64,000 nt of DNA from CAXSBR01 sp964252015 (GTDB taxonomy: Bacteria; Actinomycetota; Actinomycetes; Mycobacteriales; Jatrophihabitantaceae). Location of the stretch: NCBI GenBank assembly GCA_964252015.1, contig CAXULW010000001.1:194127-258126 (forward strand). Reading direction: 5' to 3'. Under the pieces are notes generated by a model. It saw only the letters and a list, made by a program, of their open reading frames with translations. It searched no databases and was not told the origin of the DNA. A program made the translations under genes and the position numbers. This document shows positions 32,048 to 40,487 of the stretch, piece after piece; positions within the stretch are counted from its first letter, which is position 1; each line of letters starts with the position of its first letter.

Positions 32048-34126
32048 ATGGCCGTCCCCCGCCGCCCGGCCGCACCAGGCGCCGGGGCGGGTGCGGCGCG
32101 GGCGGCAGCGCGGCGGGCGGGTGGGCGCACGCCGTTCGAGCCCGCCGGCGTCAACCCGGTGGCCCGGCTGATGGTCGACGTGCCGCTGCCCCATCTGGAC
32201 CGCCCGTTCGACTACCTCGTGCCCGCGGGTCTCGACGCGACGGTGCACGCCGGTAGCCGGGTACGGGTGCGCTTTGCCGGCCAGTTGGTCGACGGGTACG
32301 TCCTCGACCGCGGCGCGGCCAGCGAACACCCCGGTCGGCTGTCCCCGATCGAGCGGGCGGTGGGCACCGAGCCCGTCCTCACTGCGGCGACGACGCGGCT
32401 GTTCCGCGCCGTCGCCGACCGGTGGGCCGGCAGCTTCGTCGACGTGGTCCGCCTGGGGGTGCCCGCGCGGCACGCCCGGGCCGAGTCTGCGCCACCGGTC
32501 GCCGCCGAGGAGCCGAGCGCGCCCGTGCCGGCGCCGGACCCGGCGTCATGGGCCCGCTACACCGCGGGTGCGGCGTTCCTGACCGCCGTCCGGGCCGGCC
32601 AGCAAGCGCGCGGCGTGTGGGCCTGCGCACCTGGGGACGACGCACCGGCCCGGCTGGCCGAGGCGGTCCAGACCGCGCTCGCGGCCGGGCGGGGGGCCCT
32701 GGTCGTGGTGGCCGACGCGCGCGACCTGACGCGCCTCGACGTCGCGGTCACGGCGGCGTTGGGCCCGGGCCGGCACGTTGCGCTGTCGGCTGACTTGGGC
32801 CCGGCCGAGCGCTACCGGCGGTGGCTGGCCGTGCGCCGGGGCACGGTACGGGCGGTGATCGGCACCCGGGCGGCGGCGTTCGCGCCCGTGGCCCACCCCG
32901 GGCTGGTCGCGATCTGGGACGACGGCGACGACCTGCACGTCGAGCCCCGCGCCCCGTACCCGAACGTGCGCGATGTCCTGGTCCTGCGCTCCAGCCTGGA
33001 GGGCGCGGCCCTGCTGGTCGGCGGGTACGCCCGTACGGCCGAGGCCCAGCTGCTGGTCGACTCCGGCTGGGCCCACGCGATCACCGCGCCGCGCGCCACG
33101 GTCCGCGCCGGCGCGCCGACGGTCACCCCGACCGGCGACGACTTCGAACTGGAGCGCGATCCGGCCGCGGTGCGGGCCCGCCTGCCGAGCCTGGCTCTGC
33201 GTACGGCCCGGGCCGCCCTCGCGCTGGACCGGCCGGTGCTGGTCCAGGTGCCGCGGGGCGGTTACGCGCCGGCGCTGGCCTGTAGCCGCGATCGGACCCC
33301 GGCCCGCTGCTCGTTCTGCTCCGGTCCACTGGGCGCGCCCGGGCCGGGCGGGGTGGCCCGCTGTCGCTGGTGTGCCCGCCCGGCCGCCGACTGGGCCTGC
33401 CCCGTTTGCGGCGGCCGGGCGATGCGGGCCGTGGTGGTAGGGGTCCGGCGCACGGCCGAGGAACTGGGCCGGGCGTTCCCGGGCGCGCGGGTGCGCACGT
33501 CAGGCGGGGACGCGGTGCTCGACCGGGTCGAGGGCGGCGCCGAGTTGGTCGTGGCCACGCCCGGGGCGGAGCCGGTCGCCCCCGGCGGCTACGGCGCTGC
33601 GTTGTTGCTCGACGGGTGGACGCTGCTGTCCCGGGCCGACCTGCGGGCGGGCGAGGAAGCCCTGCGCAGATGGTTCAACGCGGCCGCCCTCGTCGCCCCC
33701 GACGGCCAGGTGGTGATCGCCGCCGACGCCGGGGTGGCCACCGTGCAGGCCCTGGTGCGTTGGGATCCGGTCGGCCACGCGATCCGCGAGCTGGCCGAGC
33801 GGACCGAGCTGGGTTTCCCTCCCACGACGCGGATGGCGGCGATCACCGGCCCGGCCCCGGCGATCCGGGGCCTGCTGACGGTGGCCGAGCTGCCCCCGTC
33901 CGCCGACCGGATCGGACCGGTGGAGCTCGACCGTCAACACCGACCGGGCGACCCACCGCAACCCACCGGTGACCCCAAGGCGGCCGAGCAGCGACTGCTC
34001 ATCCGGGTTCCTCGAGGTGACGGCCCGGCCCTGGCCCGCGCCCTGCACGCGGCGGCGGCCGTGCGATCAGCGCGCAAGGACCCCGATCCGCTGCGCATCG
34101 CGCTCGACCCGGCCACCCTCGGGTGA
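32048..34126 (+). CDS. priA: PriA primosome protein, actinobacterial form lacking helicase motifs
   Basis: PriA reloads the replisome at stalled forks. The 692-aa protein keeps the N-terminal 3'-DNA-binding domain (VDVPLPHLDRPFDYLVPA) and the Cys-rich zinc region (CSFCSGPL, CRWCARPA, CPVCGG). The Walker A segment reads WACAPGDDAPARLAE and the DEEH box reads WDDGDD, so the ATPase motifs are absent. This is characteristic of actinobacterial PriA. The ATG lies 7 nt after TAGGAC, which may be a -10 box. Coding is very GC-rich with long Ala/Arg/Gly runs. Confidence 0.93.
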   Translation: MAVPRRPAAPGAGAGAARAAARRAGGRTPFEPAGVNPVARLMVDVPLPHLDRPFDYLVPAGLDATVHAGSRVRVRFAGQLVDGYVLDRGAASEHPGRLSPIERAVGTEPVLTAATTRLFRAVADRWAGSFVDVVRLGVPARHARAESAPPVAAEEPSAPVPAPDPASWARYTAGAAFLTAVRAGQQARGVWACAPGDDAPARLAEAVQTALAAGRGALVVVADARDLTRLDVAVTAALGPGRHVALSADLGPAERYRRWLAVRRGTVRAVIGTRAAAFAPVAHPGLVAIWDDGDDLHVEPRAPYPNVRDVLVLRSSLEGAALLVGGYARTAEAQLLVDSGWAHAITAPRATVRAGAPTVTPTGDDFELERDPAAVRARLPSLALRTARAALALDRPVLVQVPRGGYAPALACSRDRTPARCSFCSGPLGAPGPGGVARCRWCARPAADWACPVCGGRAMRAVVVGVRRTAEELGRAFPGARVRTSGGDAVLDRVEGGAELVVATPGAEPVAPGGYGAALLLDGWTLLSRADLRAGEEALRRWFNAAALVAPDGQVVIAADAGVATVQALVRWDPVGHAIRELAERTELGFPPTTRMAAITGPAPAIRGLLTVAELPPSADRIGPVELDRQHRPGDPPQPTGDPKAAEQRLLIRVPRGDGPALARALHAAAAVRSARKDPDPLRIALDPATLG

Positions 34127-34164
34127 GACGCCACCGCCGCGGATTCGTTGGACGCGCCACTCAA

Positions 34165-34170
34165 TAGACT
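34165..34170 (+). promoter_or_regulatory. Candidate -10 box for leaderless def mRNA
   Basis: TAGACT lies 6 nt before the def GTG with no Shine-Dalgarno sequence between. This fits transcription beginning at the start codon. No convincing -35 is seen. Confidence 0.45.
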
Positions 34171-34176
34171 CTGTGC

Positions 34177-34746
34177 GTGACGACGCAGCCGATTCGCCTC
34201 TTCGGTGACCCGGTTCTGCGCACCCCGGCCGAGCCGGTCACCGTCTTCGACGCCGAGCTGCGTCGCCTCGTCGCCGACCTGGAAGAGACGATGCTGGCCG
34301 CCCCTGGAGCGGGCCTGGCCGCCAACCAGATCGGCGTCGGGCTGCGGGTGTTCACCTACCACGTCAGCGAGGACGAGCAGGGTCATCTGATCAACCCGGT
34401 CCTGCACTTGTCGGAGGAGGAGCAGGACGGTCCCGAGGGTTGCCTGTCCATCCCTGGGCTCACCTTCGACTGCGTGCGCAAGGCCCACGTCGTGGCCCAC
34501 GGTCAGAACATGTACGGCGACCCGATCACCATTGAGGGCACCGACCGACTGGCCCGGGCCATCCAGCACGAGACCGATCATCTCGACGGGGTGCTGTTCG
34601 TCGACCGCCTGGACGGCGAGACCCGGCGGGCGGCCATGCGCGCGATCCGGCACGCGGAATGGTCCGGCCTGCGACTGCCGCCCCCGGTGATCAAAGTCAG
34701 CCCGCACGCCGCACCAGTCGGGCGGCCGTTCGGCTACGCCCGGTGA
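34177..34746 (+). CDS. def: Peptide deformylase
   Basis: Def removes the formyl group from nascent N-termini. All three motifs of the 189-aa protein are intact: GAGLAANQIG, EGCLSIPG (metal-binding Cys) and QHETDHLDG (HExxH-type metal site with Glu). It is followed by fmt, which adds the formyl group to initiator tRNA. The GTG start is supported by the TAGACT box 6 nt upstream. Confidence 0.96.
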   Translation: MTTQPIRLFGDPVLRTPAEPVTVFDAELRRLVADLEETMLAAPGAGLAANQIGVGLRVFTYHVSEDEQGHLINPVLHLSEEEQDGPEGCLSIPGLTFDCVRKAHVVAHGQNMYGDPITIEGTDRLARAIQHETDHLDGVLFVDRLDGETRRAAMRAIRHAEWSGLRLPPPVIKVSPHAAPVGRPFGYAR

Positions 34747-34810
34747 ACCCTTCCGGGTGCGTCCCGAACCGGCGCGCGACCGGCTCGGCCACCTCGGATA
34801 ACAGCGGCCG

Positions 34811-35743
34811 ATGAGGCTGCTCTTCGCCGGCACCCCGCCCGCGGCCGTCCCCTCGCTGCAGCTGCTGCTGGACTCGCCGCGCCACGACGTGGTCGCCGTG
34901 CTCACCCGGCCCGACGCCCGATCCGGGCGCGGCCGCACCGTGACCCGGTCACCGGTGGGCCAGCTGGCCGATGCGGCCGGCGTCCCGGTCTTCACCCCGC
35001 GCCGCCCCAGCGAACCGGACTTCCTGGCCACCCTCACCGGGCTCGCCGTCGACTGTGCGCCGGTCGTCGCCTACGGCGCGCTGCTGCCGGCGTCAGTGCT
35101 GCTGGTGCCCCGGCTGGGCTGGATCAACCTGCACTTCTCGTTGTTGCCGGCGTGGCGGGGTGCGGCGCCGGTACAGCACGCCGTGCTCAATGGCGACGAG
35201 ATCACTGGGGCGTCCACGTTCCTCATCGAGGAGGGCCTGGACAGCGGCCCCGTCTTCGGGGTGGCGACGGAACCGATCGGCGCCCACGACACCAGCGGCG
35301 ACCTGCTGGGCCGGTTGTCCGTGTCCGGCGCCGGGCTTCTCGTCGCCACCCTGGACGCGCTCGAGGACGGCGAGGTCGCGCCCCGCGCGCAACCCACCGA
35401 CGGCATCAGCCTGGCCCCGAAGCTGTCGGTCGAGGACGCCCGCATCGACTTCACCCACCCCGCGGTCGCGGTCGACCGTCGCATCCGCGCCTGCACGCCC
35501 GCGCCCGGCGCGTGGACCACCTGGCGCGGGGAGCGCCTGAAGTTGGGCCCGGCCCGCATCGCCGCCGTGCCGGCGGGGGAGTGGCCCCCGGGCCGCATCC
35601 GCGTCGACGGCGGCACGGTGCTCGTGGGTACGTCCACCCGCCCGATCGCCCTCGGCACCGTGCAACCCGCGGGCCGAAACCCGATGGCTGCACCGGATTG
35701 GGCCCGCGGCGCCCGCCCGAGCGATGACGAACACTTCGGGTAA
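34811..35743 (+). CDS. fmt: Methionyl-tRNA formyltransferase
   Basis: Fmt transfers a formyl group from 10-formyl-THF to Met-tRNAi. The 310-aa protein begins MRLLFAGTPPAAVPSL, and INLHFSLLPAWRGAAPVQ carries the catalytic Asn-His and the SLLP signature. The C-terminal OB-fold domain is present. TAACAG lies 6 nt before the ATG. Its 3' end overlaps rsmB by 20 bp. Confidence 0.96.
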   Translation: MRLLFAGTPPAAVPSLQLLLDSPRHDVVAVLTRPDARSGRGRTVTRSPVGQLADAAGVPVFTPRRPSEPDFLATLTGLAVDCAPVVAYGALLPASVLLVPRLGWINLHFSLLPAWRGAAPVQHAVLNGDEITGASTFLIEEGLDSGPVFGVATEPIGAHDTSGDLLGRLSVSGAGLLVATLDALEDGEVAPRAQPTDGISLAPKLSVEDARIDFTHPAVAVDRRIRACTPAPGAWTTWRGERLKLGPARIAAVPAGEWPPGRIRVDGGTVLVGTSTRPIALGTVQPAGRNPMAAPDWARGARPSDDEHFG

Positions 35744-37187
35744 CGCGGGGCGCGCCCGGCCGGAACGGCGTGGCCCGCCGCGACGGGGGAGGCCCAGCAC
35801 TCGATCCCGGGCCGCGTCCGCCCCGGCCGACGAACCCCGCCGCCCGGCCCCGGACCCGGCCCGGCGGGTCGCGTTCGACCTGCTGCAGGCGGTCGGCCAG
35901 CGCGACGCCTACGCCAACCTGGTGCTGCCCGGTCTGCTGCGCGAACGCGGTCTGACCGGACGAGACGCCGCCCTGGCCACCGAGCTGGCGTATGGCACCG
36001 TCCGCAGCCAGGGCACCCTCGACGCGATCATCGCTGCCTGTTCCTCGCGCCCCCCGGCCGAGTTGGATTCCGGGGTGCGCGACGTCCTGCGGCTGGGCAC
36101 CTACCAGCTCCTGCGCACCCGCATCCCGCCCCACGCCGCCGTCTCGGCCACGGTGGACCTGGCTCGCGGCACGGGCTCCGGTCGGGCCGCCGGCCTGGTC
36201 AACGCGGTCCTGCGCCGCGTCTCGCAACGGGACTGGGACACCTGGGCCGACGACGTCGCCGAACCGTCGACCGAGCGCGGGCGGCTGGCCGCGAGGTACG
36301 CCCATCCGAGCTGGATCGTCGACGCGTTCGCCGCCGCCCTCGGCCCGTTCGGCGACGCCGAACTCGAGCCCGCCCTCGCCGCTGACGATGCCCGCCCGGA
36401 CACGCACCTGGCCGCCCGCCCCGGCCGGATCGAGCGGGCCGAACTCCTGGGCGAGGCGAGCGGCGCCGAAGCCGGTCCGTATTCGCCCTACGCGGTGCGG
36501 ATGCGGGGCGGAGACCCGGCCGCACTGGCCGCGGTGCGTGACGGACGAGCCGGGGTGCAGGACGAGGGCAGCCAGCTCTGCGCGATCGCGGTCGCGGCCG
36601 TCCCCGTCACCGGCCGGGACGAGCAGTGGCTCGATCTGTGCGCCGGCCCGGGCGGCAAGGCGGCCCTGCTGGCCGCGCTCGCGGCCGGTCGCGGCGCCCG
36701 GCTCACCGCCAACGAGCTGCGCGAGCACCGGGCCGAGCTGGTCCGCCACGCCACCGCGTTCTGGGACGTGCCGGTACTGGTCGGCGACGCCGCCGATGTG
36801 CCGCCCCGACCTGACGGCTACGACCGCATCCTGCTCGACGCCCCCTGCACCGGTCTCGGCGCGCTGCGCCGCCGGCCCGAGGCCCGGTGGCGGCGCGAGC
36901 CGGGCGACGTCCGCGAGCTGGCCGCCCTGCAGGCGCGCCTGCTCGACGTGGCCGCCCGCCTGGTCCGTCCGGGCGGCATCGTGGGCTACGTGGTCTGCTC
37001 GCCCCATCTGGGGGAGACCGCGGACGTGGTCGCCGGCGCCGTCACCCGGCTCGGCCTGGAGCCCGTGGACGCGCGCCCGTACTTCCCGGGCGTCCCGCGA
37101 CTCGGCGACGGCCCCGCGGTGCAGCTCTGGCCCCACCGTCACGGCACCGACGCGATGTTCTGCGCCCTGCTCCGCCGCCCCGCCTAA
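35724..37187 (+). CDS. rsmB: 16S rRNA (cytosine-967-C5) methyltransferase
   Basis: The 487-aa protein has an N-terminal basic, low-complexity tail, a NusB-like RNA-binding domain (about 50-190) and a SAM-dependent methyltransferase domain. LDLCAGPGGKAALL is motif I, LLDAPCTGLGALRRRPEARW holds the first catalytic-loop Cys, and GYVVCSPHLGET contains the nucleophile Cys. The start lies inside fmt, so translation is probably coupled. Confidence 0.95.
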   Translation: MTNTSGNAGRARPERRGPPRRGRPSTRSRAASAPADEPRRPAPDPARRVAFDLLQAVGQRDAYANLVLPGLLRERGLTGRDAALATELAYGTVRSQGTLDAIIAACSSRPPAELDSGVRDVLRLGTYQLLRTRIPPHAAVSATVDLARGTGSGRAAGLVNAVLRRVSQRDWDTWADDVAEPSTERGRLAARYAHPSWIVDAFAAALGPFGDAELEPALAADDARPDTHLAARPGRIERAELLGEASGAEAGPYSPYAVRMRGGDPAALAAVRDGRAGVQDEGSQLCAIAVAAVPVTGRDEQWLDLCAGPGGKAALLAALAAGRGARLTANELREHRAELVRHATAFWDVPVLVGDAADVPPRPDGYDRILLDAPCTGLGALRRRPEARWRREPGDVRELAALQARLLDVAARLVRPGGIVGYVVCSPHLGETADVVAGAVTRLGLEPVDARPYFPGVPRLGDGPAVQLWPHRHGTDAMFCALLRRPA

Positions 37188-37192
37188 AACCA

Positions 37193-37239
37193 AATCGGGT
37201 GCAAATATGGTCTCCCCGTGTCCATCTGTGCACCCGATT
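37193..37239 (+). terminator. 11-bp stem with long loop between rsmB and rpe
   Basis: AATCGGGTGCA at 37193-37203 is exactly complementary to 37229-37239. The loop is 25 nt. It starts 5 bp after the rsmB stop and lies upstream of the rpe -10 box, so termination of the priA-rsmB transcription unit is the likely role. Confidence 0.55.
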
Positions 37240-37258
37240 CGCACCGGCGGCGGAGCCT

Positions 37259-37264
37259 TAGGAT
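37259..37264 (+). promoter_or_regulatory. Candidate -10 box for leaderless rpe mRNA
   Basis: TAGGAT lies 6 nt before the rpe GTG and no Shine-Dalgarno sequence intervenes. It repeats the spacing seen at mihF and def. Confidence 0.45.
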
Positions 37265-37270
37265 TCGTCC

Positions 37271-37951
37271 GTGCCCGCGTCGAACCCGGAACCGATGATC
37301 GCCCCGTCCATCCTCTCGGCCGATTTCGCCGACCTCGGCGCGGAGGCGGCCGCGGTGGACAACGCCGACTGGCTGCACGTCGACGTGATGGACAACCACT
37401 TCGTGCCCAACCTGACCCTCGGTCCGCCGGTGGTCGCCAGCCTGCGCAAGGCCACCGCGCTGCCACTGGACTGCCACCTGATGATCGACGACCCGGATCG
37501 GTGGGCGCCGGGTTACGCCGAGCTGGGCGCGGCCAACGTCACCTTCCACGTCGAGGCAGCCACGGACCCGGTGCAGACCGCGCGGGCCATCCGGGCTGCG
37601 GGTGCGCTGGCCGGGCTGAGCCTCAAGCCCGGCACCCCGCTCGAGCCCTACGAGGAGATCCTGCGCGAGTTCGACACCCTGCTGGTGATGACCGTCGAGC
37701 CCGGCTTCGGCGGACAGTCGTTCATGCCCGAGGTCCTGCCCAAGGTCCGCCGCGCGCGCGAACTGGTGTCCGGCGGACACCTGCGCCTGTTCCTCGAAGT
37801 GGACGGCGGCATCGACCTCGGCACGATCGAGCAGGCCGCGCAGGCCGGCGCGGATGTGTTCGTGGCCGGATCGGCGGTCTTCGGCCGCGACGACCGCGCC
37901 GCGGCCGTGGACAAGCTGCGCGCCGCCGCCCGGCCGGCGATGCGTGGGTAA
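37271..37951 (+). CDS. rpe: Ribulose-phosphate 3-epimerase
   Basis: Rpe interconverts ribulose-5-P and xylulose-5-P in the pentose phosphate and Calvin-type pathways. The 226-aa TIM barrel contains APSILSADFADLG, LHVDVMDNHFVPN (metal-binding His and catalytic Asp), LDCHLMIDDP, MTVEPGFGGQSF and LEVDGGID (second catalytic Asp). GTG is the start. The stop codon lies in the first unit of a 15-bp tandem repeat. Confidence 0.97.
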   Translation: MPASNPEPMIAPSILSADFADLGAEAAAVDNADWLHVDVMDNHFVPNLTLGPPVVASLRKATALPLDCHLMIDDPDRWAPGYAELGAANVTFHVEAATDPVQTARAIRAAGALAGLSLKPGTPLEPYEEILREFDTLLVMTVEPGFGGQSFMPEVLPKVRRARELVSGGHLRLFLEVDGGIDLGTIEQAAQAGADVFVAGSAVFGRDDRAAAVDKLRAAARPAMRG

Positions 37952-38013
37952 TCGATGCGTGGGTAATCGGTGCGTGCGTAATCGGTGCGTGCGTAATCGA
38001 TGGGTGGGTCGAG
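37939..38013. repeat. 15-bp tandem repeat spanning the rpe stop codon
   Basis: Four close copies of GATGCGTGGGTAATC, in two subtypes, plus a diverged fifth. The unit is a multiple of three and contains TAA in the rpe frame, so the gene is followed by three more in-frame stops. Each unit also carries ATG or GTG followed two codons later by TAA, a minimal start-stop unit. Confidence 0.92.
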
Positions 38014-38120
38014 GACGCGTGGCTGACCGAATGGCCCGATAGCCATGCGGCGCATGTGACGTTGCGGTCACCCCCGTCTCGCCCGCTCAGCGCGCGCTAC
38101 GCTCAGGCCAGCAAAAGCAA

Positions 38121-38249
38121 CGTGTGCTCCGGGGTCGGTGTAATTCCGAACCGGCGGTGATAGTCCGCGACCCGACCGCAGCCAGCGGCCGGTTGACCTG
38201 GTGAAACTCCAGGACCGACGGTGAAAGTCCGGATGGGAGGCAGCACACG
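38121..38249 (+). promoter_or_regulatory. FMN riboswitch (RFN element)
   Basis: The conserved core is clear: GGGGTCGGTGTAATTCCGAA, ACCGGCGGTGATAGTCCGCG, then GGTTGACCTGGTGAAACTCC, GACCGACGGTGAAAGTCCGG and ATGGGAG. The closing P1 stem is CGTGTGCT (38121-38128) with AGCACACG (38242-38249). FMN binding would stabilise P1. It lies upstream of a PnuX/RibM-type riboflavin transporter gene, with a terminator-like hairpin between. Confidence 0.96.
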
Positions 38250-38264
38250 GGCGACCCGATTCGC

Positions 38265-38288
38265 CGTCTGTGTGCGTGCACACGGACG
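38265..38288 (+). terminator. Expression-platform hairpin of the FMN riboswitch
   Basis: CGTCTGTGTGC (38265-38275) pairs with GCACACGGACG (38278-38288) with one wobble. GTGTGC of the left arm can also pair with GCACAC in the 3' strand of P1, so an alternative antiterminator fold is available when FMN is absent. There is no U-tract, so a translational mechanism is not excluded. Confidence 0.65.
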
Positions 38289-38407
38289 ACGGTGCGGGCC
38301 GTCCTGACCGTTCGTACCGCGCGCGCCGGCAATCTCAGCGACCGCGCGCGGCTGCGTGACGGTCGTCCCCGGAGTGCGCACCCACCGCACCCGGAGGATG
38401 GCCCGAC

Positions 38408-39145
38408 ATGCACTGGCTCAACGAGCAGCTCAACACCTTCTACAACGCGCAGTGGCACGTGACCAAGAGCCAGGCGATCTACTACCGCGAGATCGTCGGC
38501 AACGTCTTCGGCCTGGTGTCCGCGCTGTTCGGGCTCAGCCGCAAGGTGTGGGCCTGGCCGGTCGGCATCGTCGGTAACGCCCTGCTCTTCACGGTCTTCC
38601 TGGGTCAGGCCGCCGGCAACCACCAGGGCACCCCGCTGTACGGGCAGGCCTCGCGCCAGGTCTTCTTCATCGTGGTCAGCGTCTACGGCTGGTGGCGCTG
38701 GCAAGAGAACCGCAGGTCGGGTACGAACGCCCCGGCGGTGACGCCCCGCTGGGCGACCAGAGCCGAACGAGCCCTGCTGATCCCGACGGCCCTGGTCGCC
38801 GTCGTCGTCTGCTTCCTGATCTTCCGTGCGATCGGCGTCGGCCCGTACTTCAAGCCGGCGTGGTGGTACTACCTGGCCGACTCGTGGATCTTCGTCGGCT
38901 CCGTGCTGGCCACGTACGCGATGGCGCGCGGATTCGTCGAATTCTGGCTCGCCTGGATCGCCGTCGACCTGGTCGGGGTGCCCGAACTGTTGCACTTCCA
39001 CTACTACCCGTCGGCCACGATGTACGCGATCTACGCCGCGTTCGTCATCTGGGGCTTCCTGGTCTGGTCCCGGCTGTCCCGCCAAACGCCCGGAGCGGAT
39101 CCGGCCACGGAGATTGCCGATCCGGCCATGGAGACCGTGGCCTGA
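38408..39145 (+). CDS. pnuX: Riboflavin transporter, PnuC family (PnuX/RibM)
   Basis: A 245-aa membrane protein with about seven helices. REIVGNVFGLVSALFGL, WPVGIVGNALLFTVF and VYGWWRWQE (the WxxW pattern) mark the PnuC family. FMN-riboswitch control separates it from nicotinamide riboside carriers and matches PnuX of corynebacteria and RibM of streptomycetes, which take up riboflavin. GGAGG lies 10 nt before the ATG. In many actinobacteria this position after rpe holds rib biosynthesis genes; none are seen here. Confidence 0.9.
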   Translation: MHWLNEQLNTFYNAQWHVTKSQAIYYREIVGNVFGLVSALFGLSRKVWAWPVGIVGNALLFTVFLGQAAGNHQGTPLYGQASRQVFFIVVSVYGWWRWQENRRSGTNAPAVTPRWATRAERALLIPTALVAVVVCFLIFRAIGVGPYFKPAWWYYLADSWIFVGSVLATYAMARGFVEFWLAWIAVDLVGVPELLHFHYYPSATMYAIYAAFVIWGFLVWSRLSRQTPGADPATEIADPAMETVA

Positions 39146-39236
39146 CCCACACCGGCACCGCGAGGGGCCGAAGCCCTACAGTCAGAACGCCACTACGGCA
39201 ACAGTTGTGGCCAGGGACGGCAGGGGTGGTGACGCG

Positions 39237-39725
39237 ATGGGGCTGGCAGTCGAGGATGGCTTCCACCGTCGCCTGCACCACGTCGCACCGACGCAGCTGT
39301 CGGCCCTGACGGCACAGACCGGCGGGATGCGCCGCGTGGAGGCGATCTCGGGACGCACCGTCGGTTCGTCTGGGCTGTGGATGGGGCAGACCCACGTTGC
39401 GCCGGCGACCGGTTCGGACAATCACCACCACGGCATCTCGGAGACGGGTATCTATGTGGTGAGCGGACATCCGGAATTCGTGTTCCTCGATGACTCCGGG
39501 GACGCCGGCGATGAGCCGGTCGAGAGGCGCCTGCGGACGAGCCCGGGTGACTACGTGTACGTACCGCCGTGGGTCCCGCACCGCGAGGAAAATCCCGACC
39601 CCGCGCACGAGGCGGTCGTGGTCATCGCCCGAACCACGCAGGATGCATTGGTCGTGAACCTGCCCGACCTGCGCTGGGTCGGGCCGGTGGCCACAGGTCG
39701 ACCCGCGCGATCACCTGACGGCTGA
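39237..39725 (+). CDS. Small cupin-domain protein
   Basis: A 162-aa single-domain cupin. SDNHHHGISETGIYVVSG gives the first metal-binding motif and VYVPPWVPHREENP the second His. It may be an isomerase, dioxygenase or sugar-binding protein; the sequence does not decide. A TACAGT box lies about 55 nt upstream. It is unrelated in strand spacing to the riboflavin transporter and may have its own promoter. Confidence 0.8.
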   Translation: MGLAVEDGFHRRLHHVAPTQLSALTAQTGGMRRVEAISGRTVGSSGLWMGQTHVAPATGSDNHHHGISETGIYVVSGHPEFVFLDDSGDAGDEPVERRLRTSPGDYVYVPPWVPHREENPDPAHEAVVVIARTTQDALVVNLPDLRWVGPVATGRPARSPDG

Positions 39726-39839
39726 CACATCCGCGGCCATGGCTGCCGGTCGCCGCGCCGACCCGGTAGCAGTCCAACGATGTCGTCAGTCGGGGCTGTC
39801 GATCGGCGCTGCGTCGGCGGCGGGGATCACCCGCGCCGG

Positions 39840-40241
39840 TCAGCCCTGGGCGCGGACGCGGGTGGCGTGGAAGCTGACGATGAAGCGGTCCTCCCGAGCC
39901 TGCTCGGCCATCGACTCGAGCGTGCGGCCGTAGGTGCCGGCGAGCTTGGCCAGGAAGGTGCGCTCCGCGTCGTCGGGGGCGAGGTCGACCTCGGCGCGGA
40001 CCTCCAGCGTGTGGAACGGGTCGGTCGAGGAGATCGAGAAGACCGTGGCGATCGGCCGGGCGAGCAGGTTCTCGAACTTCTTGCGGTTGCGGGCCAGCGA
40101 CGTGCGCAGCACCCCGTCGTCGTCCAGCAATACCCAGACCGCTGTGGTCTGGATGCTGCCGTCGTCGTTGATGGTCGAGAGCGCGACGGTGGCTGCGGTG
40201 ACGAGGTTGCGGTGGCTGTCGGGGATTGTCGGTGCGGTCAT
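39840..40241 (-). CDS. PPOX-class flavin/F420-dependent enzyme
   Basis: A 133-aa split-barrel protein of the pyridoxamine-phosphate-oxidase-like superfamily. VALSTINDDGSIQTTAVWVLLDDDG and RTSLARNRKKFENLLARP are typical of the short actinobacterial PPOX F420-dependent group. F420 binding is expected from the family but not proven. It is transcribed divergently from hisE. Confidence 0.85.
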   Translation of the reverse strand: MTAPTIPDSHRNLVTAATVALSTINDDGSIQTTAVWVLLDDDGVLRTSLARNRKKFENLLARPIATVFSISSTDPFHTLEVRAEVDLAPDDAERTFLAKLAGTYGRTLESMAEQAREDRFIVSFHATRVRAQG

Positions 40242-40380
40242 GGTGTTGATAGTGCTCCTATGACGGTGGCGCGCAGATCCGCCGGTTCCGGACCGAGCTC
40301 GGCATCGACGAGGGGCTTGAAAATCGCCTCCTGAGCAAATTCATCCTTTCCCCGCCGCGCGCGGTGCGCTTCACTGGAAT

Positions 40381-40429
40381 CGCTCGGCCGGATTCGCGCG
40401 TCGAGGGATCGCTCGAATCCGGCCGAGCG
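40381..40429. repeat. Perfect 16-bp inverted repeat between divergent genes
   Basis: CGCTCGGCCGGATTCG (40381-40396) is exactly complementary to 40414-40429, with a 17-nt spacer. It lies between the 5' ends of the PPOX gene and hisE, where no 3' end is expected. Candidate roles are an operator pair, a cruciform, or a terminator for an unseen transcript. Confidence 0.8.
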
Positions 40430-40487
40430 CCACGTTCGCTCCGGCCGAGACAGCTGCAATTCCCTGACGACTAAACTTGCCGGCGCG

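Noticed and set aside
35451..37466. 671-codon leftward frame opposite fmt and rsmB
   Set aside because: Shadow frame of conserved genes; no recognisable motif.
40238..40459. 73-codon leftward frame over the 16-bp inverted repeat
   Set aside because: It runs through the palindrome, overlaps the PPOX start and shows no domain; composition resembles intergenic DNA.
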